Part shown: piece by piece, positions 30,214 through 39,137 of the stretch
Numbering within the stretch: position 1 is the stretch's first letter
How the letters are laid out: every line of letters begins with the position of its first letter
Assembly: GCA_963738425.1 (NCBI GenBank)
Contig: CAVTWT010000030.1
Coordinates: 124,001-188,000 of the forward strand
Origin: CADEEN01 sp963738425
GTDB lineage: Bacteria; Pseudomonadota; Gammaproteobacteria; Burkholderiales; Burkholderiaceae_C
Length of the DNA stretch: 64,000 bases
Direction of reading: 5' to 3'
Program-made: the position numbers and the translations under genes
The notes under the pieces: generated by a model
The model's database searches: none
The model's input: only the letters and a program-made list of their open reading frames with translations
What the model was told of the DNA's origin: nothing

Positions 30214-30987
30214 ATGAAGTGCCACTCGGGATTGTTGTTGGCGATCGCACTGGCGCCCGCGTCGGGCCTGGCGGCCGATCGTTCGATTGCCGTGCCGCCC
30301 ACGGTGAAGTCGTCGTGGGCCTTTGACACGCAATCCACCAGCGCGCGCCTGCGCCCCCATCAGGCCGTCGGCTTCTGGCAGCGCAGCAGCGGCGCCAAGG
30401 CCGGGGTCGGTGCCAACTTCGTGTCGGTGCTCGAATACCAGTTGCCCGAGGCCGCACCGGCGCGCGTGCGCTCGGCGAGTTTTCAGTTCAGCGGCAAGCC
30501 CGCGCACTTGCAGTGCGCCGGCACCGAGCCGGTGGTGATCGACGTCTACGCCTATGCGGCGGACGGCAAGGCCGATGTCAACGATGCCAAGGCAGGCTCG
30601 CGCGTGGCCCAGCTCAGCGCCGATTGCAGCGACAAGGCGGCGTTCGCGCGGCCGATCGACGTCACCGCGATCGTGCGCCAGCAGTCGGTGGCCTCGGGTG
30701 TGCGCTTTGTCGGCTTCAACATCCGCAAGGCCAACAACCGGCAGGGAGCGGGCCTGTTCGACCTGTCGGCCGGCAAGCTGACGGTGGTGCTGGCCGATCA
30801 GGCGGTGGTGTCGCCGGCAGCAGCGGCCAAGGGGCCGCAGGCCGCACCGGCGCCCGTGCCCGGCACTCGCACGGCGGCGGCACCCGCATCCGCGCCGAAG
30901 CTTTCGAAGAAGGAAATTCAAAGACAGGATCGCCGCGCCTACATCGAGGCCCAGCGATTGAAGACAGAGAAGGGAGACACGCGATGA
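30214..30987 (+). CDS. Exported protein of unknown function, beta-sandwich-like
   Basis: This 257-aa protein has a signal peptide (MKCHSGLLLAIALAPASGLAA) and a strong AGGAGGTGA site. The mature part up to about residue 190 is rich in beta-type sequence (FVSVLEYQLPE, VIDVYAYAADGKADVNDA, GVRFVGFNIR), vaguely like DNRLRE or carbohydrate-binding sandwiches. It contains two Cys that could form a disulfide. An Ala/Pro linker and a charged C-terminal helix follow. It is the first gene under repeat site 2. The family was not recognised. Confidence 0.75.
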   Translation: MKCHSGLLLAIALAPASGLAADRSIAVPPTVKSSWAFDTQSTSARLRPHQAVGFWQRSSGAKAGVGANFVSVLEYQLPEAAPARVRSASFQFSGKPAHLQCAGTEPVVIDVYAYAADGKADVNDAKAGSRVAQLSADCSDKAAFARPIDVTAIVRQQSVASGVRFVGFNIRKANNRQGAGLFDLSAGKLTVVLADQAVVSPAAAAKGPQAAPAPVPGTRTAAAPASAPKLSKKEIQRQDRRAYIEAQRLKTEKGDTR

Positions 30988-31965
30988 ACGGTCATCTCGC
31001 CGCCGGCGCGCTCACGCTGCTGCTGGCAGGCGGCTTGGCGGCTTGCGGCAAGGCGGACGAGCCGCCATCGAAAGCGGTGGCCGTTGCGAAGTCAAAACCA
31101 GCGGGCCAGGGTGCCGCGACGGCCGAACAGGTGGCCAAGGACGCGCGCTCGGACGTGAAGTGCCCGGCGAAGATCAAGTCGCCTGCGCGTGCCACCGGCG
31201 CGCCGGTCGACGACGTGCTCGGCGTGCGCCCGGGCATGGGCCACGACGAGGCCGCCAACGCCGTGCTCTGCACGCACGATCTGCTGGTCATGCAGAACGA
31301 TGTCACTCGTGGCTTCAACCTCAAGACCTACGGCCAGAAGCTGCGCCACGGTTTCGGTGCCCGCTTCGCCGAGCCGCGCGTCGAGTGGACGGCCAAGCGC
31401 GCCCAGGCCGAGAGCCTGGACCAGATGCTCGCGCGCAGCGGCAACGCGGCCCGCGACGACATGAAACCGGGGCAGACCAGGTGGTACGTCGGCACGATGG
31501 GCCTGCCTGGCGAGGAGCGCGTCATCAACGTGGCGCGCGAGGAAAGGTTCGACACCGGCGCCAGCCCCACCATCGCCAGCATCGAGCAGGCGCTGTTGAA
31601 GAAGTACGGCCCCGCCACCAAGCAGCAGAACAACAACGGGCCAGCGCTACATCACCTGGTCCTACGACCTGACGGGGCGCCTGGTCACGCAGGGCGCGCC
31701 GCTGTTCAACCGCTGCAGCGGCAACGCCAGTCCGAATGGCGGCGTCAGCCTGTCGCCGGACTGCGGCACCGTGGTCACGGCGATCGTGGCGCCGCTGCGC
31801 GAGAACCCCGACTTGGCGCTGTCGATGCAAGTCGGCGTGGTCGATCAGGCCGGTGGCTACCAGCTGATCACCACGACCGAGCAGGCGCTGGCGCAGGCCG
31901 ACCAGCAGCGCCGCGCCAAGGAGACCGCCAATGCCACCAAGAATGCGGCGGCGCCGAAGTTGTGA
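30984..31965 (+). pseudogene. Lipoprotein of unknown function, frameshifted
   Basis: ATG 30984 overlaps the previous stop by ATGA. The N-terminus is a clear lipoprotein signal with lipobox GLAAC (Cys near residue 21). A segment DDVLGVRPGMGHDEAANAVLC resembles the common exported-protein motif of the form LG(I/V)xxGMxxxEA. After NNNG near 31640 the frame is lost; one base over, it continues sensibly (QRYITWSYDLTGRLVTQGAP) to the stop at 31965. Removing one C in the GGGCCAG stretch gives about 326 aa. Function is unknown. Confidence 0.72.
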
Positions 31966-32008
31966 ACAGGAGCCGTGTGGCCACGCTCAAACTGTAGGGA
32001 GAGACGCC

Positions 32009-32380
32009 ATGTTCCTTGCCAAGCGACACGTTTTGCGCAGCGGTGCTGCCGTCGTCCTGCTCGTTGCGCTCACAGCCGGCTGCGACAGCGGACCCAGCGA
32101 CTCCGAGTTCATCACCGCCTGCCTCGCCGAAGGCGAGCGGGGGGCGAACAAGATGATGCGGCGGGAAATGGGCGTCAAGGGCGAGGACTTCTGCAAGTGC
32201 GGTGCCAAGGAAGCTCGATCCGCCTTCACGCCGCAGGCCCGGCAAGCCATGGTTCTCGGAATGCAGGGCAAGAAGGCGGAAGCGCACGCGATCGGAGAAA
32301 AGATGAGCCCGCAGGAGCAGGACGCCTTCATGAAGGGCACGATGACGCTCTTCAATGCGTGCGTCGGGACGGGCCGCTAG
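32009..32380 (+). CDS. Small lipoprotein of unknown function
   Basis: This 123-aa protein has a signal ending in the lipobox LTAGC (Cys near residue 24). The mature part is helical and has further Cys residues (FITACLAEGE, DFCKCGAKEA, LFNAC). AGGGAGA lies upstream of ATG 32009. The open frame extends further upstream without support. It is the third gene of the site-2 operon. Confidence 0.75.
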   Translation: MFLAKRHVLRSGAAVVLLVALTAGCDSGPSDSEFITACLAEGERGANKMMRREMGVKGEDFCKCGAKEARSAFTPQARQAMVLGMQGKKAEAHAIGEKMSPQEQDAFMKGTMTLFNACVGTGR

Positions 32381-32398
32381 GAACCGACAGGAGAAGTC

Positions 32399-33245
32399 AT
32401 GAACCGTTTGATTCAAGGCGCAGTGCTGATCGTCGCCATGGCCAGCGCGCCGGCCTGGGCACAGAGCAAGAGCGAGATACAGCGGATGCAGCCCTGGCTC
32501 GGCGTGCTGGCGCCGGACTGTTCGAACTACATGCTGCCTCAGCTCAAGCACCTTGGCGACTCACTGGTCGTGCAGGACGGCGGCAAGGCGGTGCTGACCG
32601 GACGCAACGTGAAGCCCGTGCCCAAGTACTTCGGCGCGACACCGCCACCGGAATTCGAAACCGCATTCACGAGCGAGGTCGCGGGCGGTGAAGCCCTGGT
32701 GTTCGTGTACTACCGCAATGCTTCGGGTCTGTTCGCCGCGGTCGAGGGCGGACCGAAGGTGATGGCCGCGCTGCCGGCAGCATTCAAGGGCAAGCGCTCC
32801 CGGCATTGCGACCCGAACCGCAATGCCGTGCCGGGGGCGGGAGTGCCGAGCGAGCAGGCAAAGGCCGACCCGAACAAGTTCAAGGGCTACGCGCTGACTG
32901 AACTGGGCGCGTCGGGTCTTCTCTACAACGCGAAGGCCAAGGCCACCTACCACAAGGCGCTCGGTCCGTTGATCAAGGAGCCGTGGCTGGCGAAGCTCGA
33001 CGGTCCGAGTTCGGAAAACAAGGCAAGTCAAGGTGGCGGGCGCGGACTACGTTCAGGTCAGCACGTGCAAGAACCACGACTGCTACGAGAACAGCGTCGT
33101 GCTGTTGTATTCGGGAGCGCAGGACGTCGTGTACGGCAAGGTCTATCAGAAAGGGAAGTCGACGCTGATCGGCTCGCCGCCGCCAGCCGTGGCGGCCGAA
33201 CTGGAGAAGCTGTGGAAGACCGAGTTTCGCTCGCAGCCGAAGTAG
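32399..33245 (+). pseudogene. Exported protein with C-terminal Ivy-type lysozyme-inhibitor domain, frameshifted
   Basis: The signal peptide is MNRLIQGAVLIVAMASAPAWA. Residues about 25-140 are a region not recognised. The C-terminal 110 residues match the Ivy family (inhibitor of C-type lysozyme, periplasmic): EPWLAKLDGP, VAGADYVQVSTCKNHDC and VVLLYSGAQDVVYGKVYQ. CKNHDC corresponds to the inhibitory loop CKPHDC of Ivy. The frame breaks between 33016 and 33033; deleting one base in AAGGCAAGTCAAG restores a protein of about 281 aa. The Ivy half is only readable after correction. Confidence 0.78.
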
Positions 33246-33291
33246 CGCCCATTGCGGAGATAGACACATCACCAGGCTCGAGCGCCGCCAC

Positions 33292-33325
33292 GGTAACCGT
33301 GCAGTAACGGGTCGCGCTCTAAGCT
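33292..33325 (+). promoter_or_regulatory. SARP-type direct-repeat promoter, site 3 (PEP-CTERM gene)
   Basis: GGTAAC at 33292-33297 and AGTAAC at 33303-33308, then 11 bases, then a -10 box TAAGCT (33320-33325). An AAGGAGG site (33341-33347) and ATG 33354 follow. The geometry is identical to sites 1 and 2. Confidence 0.6.
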
Positions 33326-33353
33326 GGCTCATCCCCACGCAAGGAGGTCTGCC

Positions 33354-34055
33354 ATGAAGTCCATCTGCCGACACATGGCGCTAGCCGCCATGCCCCTGCT
33401 GCTCGGCGCGTCGCTAGCCCAAGCGCAGAACCTGCTGGTCAATGGCAGCTTCGAGGACGGCGCGTTCGTCAACCAGGGCAACCAGACGATGTCGCCCGCG
33501 GCCGGCTCGACGGTCATCACCGGCTGGACCGTCGTCACCGATTCGACCGCCTGGATCAACGCCGGCAATCCGTTTGGCCTTGCAGCCAGCGACGGCAGCC
33601 GCTTCCTCGACCTGACCAACTACTCGGCCGGCGCGCCGTTCGCCGGCCTGTCGCAGACCTTCGCCACGACGGCGGGGGCCACCTACACGCTCAGCTTCGA
33701 CCTCGGCGGCTCGAACGCCTGGGGGCGGCCCGACGCGCTGATCGCCAGCGCCGGCGGCACCTCGGTGGCGTTCACCACCGGGCTGGCCAGCGCGACGACG
33801 CCGAACAACGACTGGTACCACGAGTCGATGACCTTCACCGCCACCGGCGAGACGACCACGCTGACGCTGCAGGGCAGTGCGGGCGGCAACTACATCGGGC
33901 TGGACAACGTCGTGGTCGAACTGTCCTCGTCCGCCGGACCGGTCACGCCCGATCCGGTGCCGGCGATTCCCGAGCCGAGCACCTGGGCGCTGATGCTTGC
34001 GGGCCTGGCGGTCATGGGCGGCGCAGCCCGTCGCCGCGCGACCGTGCGGCGCTGA
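33354..34055 (+). CDS. PEP-CTERM sorted exported protein with DUF642-like beta-sandwich
   Basis: This 233-aa protein has a signal peptide (to AQA, residue 24) and a jelly-roll module beginning NLLVNGSFEDGAF, as in DUF642 or choice-of-anchor domains. The C-terminal sorting signal is PAIPEPSTWALMLAGLAVMG followed by an Arg-rich tail, the PEP-CTERM signal processed by exosortase. It is likely anchored in the outer envelope or exopolysaccharide. It is the first gene behind direct-repeat site 3. Confidence 0.9.
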   Translation: MKSICRHMALAAMPLLLGASLAQAQNLLVNGSFEDGAFVNQGNQTMSPAAGSTVITGWTVVTDSTAWINAGNPFGLAASDGSRFLDLTNYSAGAPFAGLSQTFATTAGATYTLSFDLGGSNAWGRPDALIASAGGTSVAFTTGLASATTPNNDWYHESMTFTATGETTTLTLQGSAGGNYIGLDNVVVELSSSAGPVTPDPVPAIPEPSTWALMLAGLAVMGGAARRRATVRR

Positions 34056-34119
34056 TGGGTGACAGGGTCTTCGTGCGCCGATCGAACAGTCGGCGTCATC
34101 CACAGAGGAGGAACCAGGC

Positions 34120-34560
34120 ATGACGAAATCAACGAGACGCTTGTTGTGCTGGGTCGTGCTCGCCGCGTGCAGCGCCAACGCCTGGTCGGCCGCCACGCCG
34201 CCGCCGACGAACGTGCGCGCCAGCGAGATTCGGGCGGTCAACGCGCTGACCGGTTCGTTCGTGCTCGAATGGAGTCCGGCACTCGCACCCGACGGCAAGC
34301 CCTACGCCAAGTACGTGATCAGCTCGATGTGCAAGTACCAGGGCGTGCCCGGGGGCGGCTCGTTCGCCGGCGCCAACGGCGGCCAGATCGAGTGGACCGG
34401 GCCGCCGTTCAAGGTGCGCGCCACCTGCAGCTGCCGGGGCAAGACGCCGACGTGGCCGGTGTTGACCCAGCAGCCGAATGCCTACGCGCCGCGTTCGGTG
34501 CCCGTGTACGCTGCCTGGTTCCAACTGCCTTGCCTGCAGCCGGCGCGCGGGCCGTTGTGA
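34120..34560 (+). CDS. Exported protein of unknown function
   Basis: This 146-aa protein has a signal peptide ending near AWSA (residue 24) and an AGGAGGAA site before ATG 34120. The mature region begins PPPTNVRASEIRAV...GSFVLEWSPA, somewhat like a fibronectin type III strand pattern. It has four Cys (SSMCKYQ, TCSC, LPC). It lies 64 bases after the PEP-CTERM gene with no terminator, so probably in the same transcript. Confidence 0.72.
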   Translation: MTKSTRRLLCWVVLAACSANAWSAATPPPTNVRASEIRAVNALTGSFVLEWSPALAPDGKPYAKYVISSMCKYQGVPGGGSFAGANGGQIEWTGPPFKVRATCSCRGKTPTWPVLTQQPNAYAPRSVPVYAAWFQLPCLQPARGPL

Positions 34561-34611
34561 GCGCAGACAAGCGACGAACGCGATGTCGCCTATCGACGGG
34601 AGGAATTCACC

Positions 34612-35604
34612 ATGATGAGTCGCCTGATGTCGTGTGCAGCCGCGCTGATGCTGCTGTCGGCAGCTGCACCGGCGGTGGCACAGTGGGTCAATCCGGACAC
34701 GTGCTCGTATTCCTCGGTCAGTTGCCAGCAGGCCAAGAAGGAAAAAAGTGACAACGACGCGGCGTCCGCGGAGCGAATGCGGCAGTGGGGGGCCGAGCAG
34801 GATCGGGAGCGGGAGCGGCGACGGCGCGCTCTGCTCAAGGCGCCGCCGCTTGCGGCCGAGCGCAACGCGCTGCTGGGCAGTTGGCGCCTCGACGCCGGCG
34901 AGCGATCCACTGCGGGGGGGCCTAGCCAAGGGTCCAGTCGCGAAAGGGCCGCCAGAGAGTTGCTGGGTGCGCTTTCCATGACGGGTCTCAAAGAGATCGC
35001 CTGCGCTGCTTCCTACAGTGGAGACCTGAGCTTCACGCCGTCAACCTATACCTATTCGGTACGCGGGAGCGCTGGCTCTGCGGGAGGTCCCATCGCGTAC
35101 CGCGCCGCTCTCATCGGTGACAAGCCAGCCATTGCTGCGATACCCGGCGACAGCCGGCAGGTCATGATGGTCTTCGCATCAGCGAGCCCGGATCGCATCG
35201 TGGCGGAAGATGGCTGCACGCTGGTGCGGGTCGGTTCGCCTGCGGCCCATGCCGCAGCAGGTGCGGCGACTGTGCCGGGCAACGCACGCACGGGGGTCGC
35301 CAGTTCATCGACGCCGCCGGCAGCAGGCGCGACGCCGAAGTCTTCGACGGCCTTGCAGGTCGCTGGCGCCGCTGGTGTCGTGGTCGACGGGGCGGCCTTT
35401 CGCTGCGGCGACGGCAGCCTGCTGCACGTGAGCCAATGCCAGGGCAACGCGGACGACGCCAGCTGCAAGCTCACCGAGTTGCACCAGCCGGGCCTGCAGA
35501 TGGGCAAGCCAGCGCGCCGCGCAGACATTGCAGCGCGCGTCAACGGTTGCGAGGCCGGGGGCATTCGCTACGGCGCAGACGACAAGCCCGTCTTCGTGCG
35601 CTGA
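34612..35604 (+). CDS. Exported protein, paralogue A of an unnamed tandem family
   Basis: This 330-aa protein has a signal peptide (to AVAQ), a charged coiled segment (RMRQWGAEQDRERERRRRAL), and then a domain that starts ERNALLGSWRLDAG and continues through LSFTPSTYTYS, GGPIAYRAAL, IPGDSRQVMM, SPDRIV and GCTLVRVGSPAAHAAAGAATVPG. The same order of motifs occurs in the next gene. A short Cys-containing C-terminal module follows (FRCGDGSLLHVSQCQG). ATG 34612 has GGGAGGAATT upstream. The family was not recognised. Confidence 0.78.
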   Translation: MMSRLMSCAAALMLLSAAAPAVAQWVNPDTCSYSSVSCQQAKKEKSDNDAASAERMRQWGAEQDRERERRRRALLKAPPLAAERNALLGSWRLDAGERSTAGGPSQGSSRERAARELLGALSMTGLKEIACAASYSGDLSFTPSTYTYSVRGSAGSAGGPIAYRAALIGDKPAIAAIPGDSRQVMMVFASASPDRIVAEDGCTLVRVGSPAAHAAAGAATVPGNARTGVASSSTPPAAGATPKSSTALQVAGAAGVVVDGAAFRCGDGSLLHVSQCQGNADDASCKLTELHQPGLQMGKPARRADIAARVNGCEAGGIRYGADDKPVFVR

Positions 35605-35729
35605 TGCGAAACTGGAGTTGACGTGAATCGCTTCGAGCCATGAACGGGCATTCGCTGAGCCACCCCTGCACTGTCGGCTCACGCGCCTGTGCCATCCGGG
35701 GCGGTCGCAGCTGATTTGGAGGTCTCAAC

Positions 35730-36998
35730 ATGAATGCAAACGCCCGACGGTGTGTGTTGATTTCGCTTTCCGCGCTCGCGATCTGCGGGGAGTCTGCGCT
35801 CGCACAAACGCAGCAACAGGATGCCGAACGAATGCAACGGGAGGGCGTTGAGCGCGCCGATGCGGCCGCACGAGCGCAAGGCATGGAGCAGGAGCGACAG
35901 CGGCAAGCACGCGAACGGCAGGCGGAGGAGAGCAGGCGTTCGCAGTCGAGCTCATCGACCGGTGGCGGCTATACGTCCCCGCAGGGCGGATATACGCCCT
36001 CACCATCGGGCGGCAACAGCGCGGGCACTGGAAGCGATTTTAGGGCGCTAGGCAAAGAGCTGTTGCGCCTGCCGCCGCTTCCGGTCGAACGCAACGTGCT
36101 GCTGGGCAGCTGGCGCCTGGAAGGCGGTGGCCAGCAAAACAAGATCCTTGAGTTTGGCCTCACTGGGAAGGGCGCTACCCCTGGGATGGGCGAGCTGATG
36201 GGATTCATGAAGAGCATCGAATCCGGACAGCTGACCTGCGACATGTCATTCGGGGGCGGCATTACCTTTACGCCTACAACCTTCTCGAGCGGTGGGGCCG
36301 CCGGCATCGCAGGTGGACCGGTCGCCTACCGCAGTCGAAAAAAGCAAGTCATCGTGGCCATACCCGGCGATAGCCGCGCGAACCCGATGTTCTTCGAAAT
36401 CGTGGGCCCGGATCGCATAGAGGCAGTGAACGTCGGCTGCGCACTGGTGCGGGTCGGCGCGCCCGCGGCCAACGCCGCGGCGAATTCGACGACCGCGCCG
36501 GGCAGCGTGCGAACGGCAGCGGCGAACTTGGCTGCTGTTGCGCCTTCGCCGCCGCGGTCAACGCTGGCGCGTCCGTCGCCCGAGGTCTGCCGCAACACCC
36601 TCATCGACAAGCTCGGTGTCGTCGGCGTCAATCAGGTGCGGGCGATGTCTGACGTGCGCTTCAAGGAAATGGCGATCGAAGGCAAGGTGCCGAACACGAA
36701 CAACCTGCGCATCGACCTGCGCGGCAGCGCCTGCGACGACCCGCGCATCAAGGCGATGTTGTACGACTTCGACGTCAACGGGATGCTGCAGTCGGTCACC
36801 TACGTCTGGGATCGTCCGGCCGGTCCCGCGCCGGCGCCGATCTTCCAGGAACGGTTGGCCCAGCTGTCGCGCTTCCATTCGCTGCCGCCGCCGCAGTCGC
36901 CCGGTCGGCTGCAGGCCGACACCTCGCTGGGGCGCCTGATCCTGCAGGACCAGCCCGAACGCAACCTGCTGCTGGAGGCGTACGCGGCGAAGAAGTAG
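35730..36998 (+). CDS. Exported protein, paralogue B of an unnamed tandem family
   Basis: This 422-aa protein has a signal peptide (to ALAQ), a Gln/Glu/Arg-rich coil, a Gly/Ser-rich linker, and then the domain shared with paralogue A: ERNVLLGSWRLEGG, ITFTPTTFSSG, GGPVAYRSRK, IPGDSRANPM, GPDRIEAVNVGCALVRVGAPAANAAA. It differs by a C-terminal extension of about 140 residues (PEVCRNTLIDKLGVV to the end) absent from paralogue A. TTGGAGG precedes ATG 35730. The 125-base gap before it shows no promoter that I can support. It is the last gene of the SARP-linked region. Confidence 0.78.
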   Translation: MNANARRCVLISLSALAICGESALAQTQQQDAERMQREGVERADAAARAQGMEQERQRQARERQAEESRRSQSSSSTGGGYTSPQGGYTPSPSGGNSAGTGSDFRALGKELLRLPPLPVERNVLLGSWRLEGGGQQNKILEFGLTGKGATPGMGELMGFMKSIESGQLTCDMSFGGGITFTPTTFSSGGAAGIAGGPVAYRSRKKQVIVAIPGDSRANPMFFEIVGPDRIEAVNVGCALVRVGAPAANAAANSTTAPGSVRTAAANLAAVAPSPPRSTLARPSPEVCRNTLIDKLGVVGVNQVRAMSDVRFKEMAIEGKVPNTNNLRIDLRGSACDDPRIKAMLYDFDVNGMLQSVTYVWDRPAGPAPAPIFQERLAQLSRFHSLPPPQSPGRLQADTSLGRLILQDQPERNLLLEAYAAKK

Positions 36999-37123
36999 AG
37001 CGGGACGAGCTGCGGTGTCCGTCAGCCCGACGCCCCAGCCTGCGGGGGTCGGCGAGTGCGGTCGCGGTCCTAGAATCGGGAGAGATTGTTCATCCCGTTT
37101 CCCCGAGTCCGGAGGACCGCACC

Positions 37124-38189
37124 ATGCCACTCGTCTCCATGCGCCAGTTGCTCGACCACGCTGCCGAGCAGCGCTATGGCATCCCCGCGTTCAACGTCAA
37201 CAACCTGGAGCAGGTGCAGGCCGTGATGGCCGCGGCGCAGGAGGTCGGTGCGCCGGTGATCCTGCAGGCCAGCGCCGGGGCGCGCAAGTACGCCGGCGAG
37301 GCCTTCATCAAGCACCTGATCCTGGCCGCCATCGAGCAGTACCCGCAGGTGCCGCTGGTGATGCACCAGGACCATGGCCAGAGCCCCGACGTCTGCAAGG
37401 GCGCGATCGATCTCGGCTTCTCGTCGGTGATGATGGACGGCAGCCTCGAAGGCGACGGCAAGACGATTGCCAGCTACGACTACAACGTCGATGTGACGCG
37501 CAAGGTGGTCGACATGGCGCATGCGACCGGCGTCACCGTCGAAGGCGAACTCGGCTGCCTCGGGTCGCTCGAAACGATGAAGGGCGACAAGGAAGACGGC
37601 CACGGCACCGACAGCACGATGACGCGCGAGCAGTTGCTGACCGACCCCGAGCAGGCCGCAGACTTCGTCAAGCGCACGCAACTCGATGCGCTGGCGATTG
37701 CCATCGGCACCAGCCATGGCGCCTACAAGTTCAGCCGCGAGACCCACCGGCGACATCCTGGCCATCGACCGCATCAAGGAAATCAACAAGCGCATTCCGA
37801 ACACGCACCTGGTGATGCACGGCTCGTCGTCGGTGCCGCAGGATTTGCTCGAGCAGATCCGAAAGTACGGCGGCCAGATGAAAGAAACCTACGGCGTGCC
37901 GGTCTCGGAGATTCAGGAGGCCATCAAGTTCGGCGTGCGCAAGATCAACATCGACACCGACATCCGCCTGGCGATGACCGGCGCGGTGCGCAAGTTCCTG
38001 GCCGAGAACCCGGAGAAGTTCGACGCCCGCGAGTGGCTGAAGCCGGCGCGCGAAGCCGCCAAGGCGATTTGCAAGCAGCGCTACCTCGAGTTCGGCTGCG
38101 AAGGCCAGGCCGCCAAGATCAAGCCGCAGGCGCTAGCGCAAGTGGCGCAGCGTTATGCGAAGGGCGAACTGGCGCAGACCGTCGTTTGA
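37124..38189 (+). pseudogene. fba: Class II fructose-1,6-bisphosphate aldolase, frameshifted
   Basis: This cytoplasmic glycolytic and gluconeogenic enzyme carries the zinc and catalytic motifs of class II aldolases: VMHQDHG, VEGELGCLGSLE, GTSHGAYKFS, and in the second frame HGSSSVP and INIDTDIRLA. The frame changes near 37743, in GAGACCCACCGG; removing one A gives REPTGDILAID and a continuous 354-aa protein. The enzyme is central to metabolism, so sequence error is the likely cause. A possible -10 TAGAAT lies at 37071-37076. purC follows. Confidence 0.9.
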
Positions 38190-38215
38190 GGGGGCTCGCG
38201 GCCGAACGCGCTGAA

Positions 38216-38221
38216 TAGAAT
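38216..38221 (+). promoter_or_regulatory. Possible -10 element of purC (leaderless)
   Basis: TAGAAT ends 7 bases before the purC ATG, so transcription would begin at or next to the start codon. No good -35 is visible. Confidence 0.3.
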
Positions 38222-38228
38222 CGGCGCC

Positions 38229-39137
38229 ATGGCCGCTGCTCTGCTCGAATCGTCACTTCACTCGCTGCCGCTGCTGGCACGCGGCAAGGTGCGCGACAAC
38301 TACGCCGTCGGCGACGACCGGCTGCTGATGGTGGCGAGCGACCGCCTTTCGGCCTTCGACGTCGTCATGGGCGAGCCGATTCCCGGCAAGGGCGAGTTGC
38401 TGACGCGCATGGCGCTGTTCTGGTTCGCGCGCCTTGCCCATGTCGTGCCCAACCACCTCACGGGCGAAGACCCGGAAAGCGTGGTCGCTGCCGGCGAGCG
38501 CGCGCAGGTGCGCGGCCGCTCGATGCTGGTCAAGCGCCTGAAGCCCTTGCCGATCGAAGCCGTGGTGCGCGGCTACCTCGCCGGCAGCGGCTGGAAGGAG
38601 TACCAGGAGACGCAATCGGTGTGCGGCGTGGCGTTGCCGGCGGGCTTGAAGAACGCGAGCCAACTGCCCGAGCCGATCTTCACGCCGGCCACCAAGGCCG
38701 AGGCCGGTGACGCACGACGAGAACATTTCCTTCGAACAAGCGGCGGCCAGGTGATCGGCGCCGACTTGGCCTCGCGCGTGCGCGATCATCTCGATTCGCC
38801 TCTACAGCGAAGCCGCGGCCTACGCGCTGACCCAAGGCATCGTCATCGCCGACACCAAGTTCGAGTTCGGCCTCGATGCCGACGGCACGCTGACGCTGAT
38901 GGACGAGGTGCTGACGCCGGACTCGTCGCGCTACTGGCCGCTGGAAACCTAGCAGGCTTTCGAGAGGGCGACAACCCGCCGAGCTACGACAAGCAGTTCG
39001 TGCGCGATTGGCTCGAAGCCGTGCGCATCAATGGCCAGCCGTGGAACAAGCGCGCGCCGGCGCCGGCCTTGCCGAACGAGGTCATCGAGAAGACGGCAGC
39101 CAAATACCGCGAGGCGCTGACGCGCCTGGGCGCATGA
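38229..39137 (+). pseudogene. purC: Phosphoribosylaminoimidazole-succinocarboxamide synthase, several frameshifts
   Basis: SAICAR synthase joins CAIR and aspartate in purine synthesis. The N-terminal 150 residues are clean (RGKVRDNYAVGDDRLLMVASDRLSAFDVVM, GRSMLVKRLKPLPIEAVVRGY). Between 38700 and 38960 four indels scatter the frame: an extra base near 38711 before HDENISFEQ, a lost base near 38745, an extra base near 38789 before ISIRLYSEAAAYAL, and about 4 lost bases near 38952 after WPLET. The C-terminus (NPPSYDKQFVRDWLE) returns to the first frame. The corrected length of about 303 aa fits the family. Confidence 0.88.

Noticed and set aside
27041..30457. 1138-aa minus-strand frame opposite the SARP regulator
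   Set aside because: The plus-strand gene has Walker motifs, BTAD and a winged helix. The antisense frame has none and runs through the next promoter.
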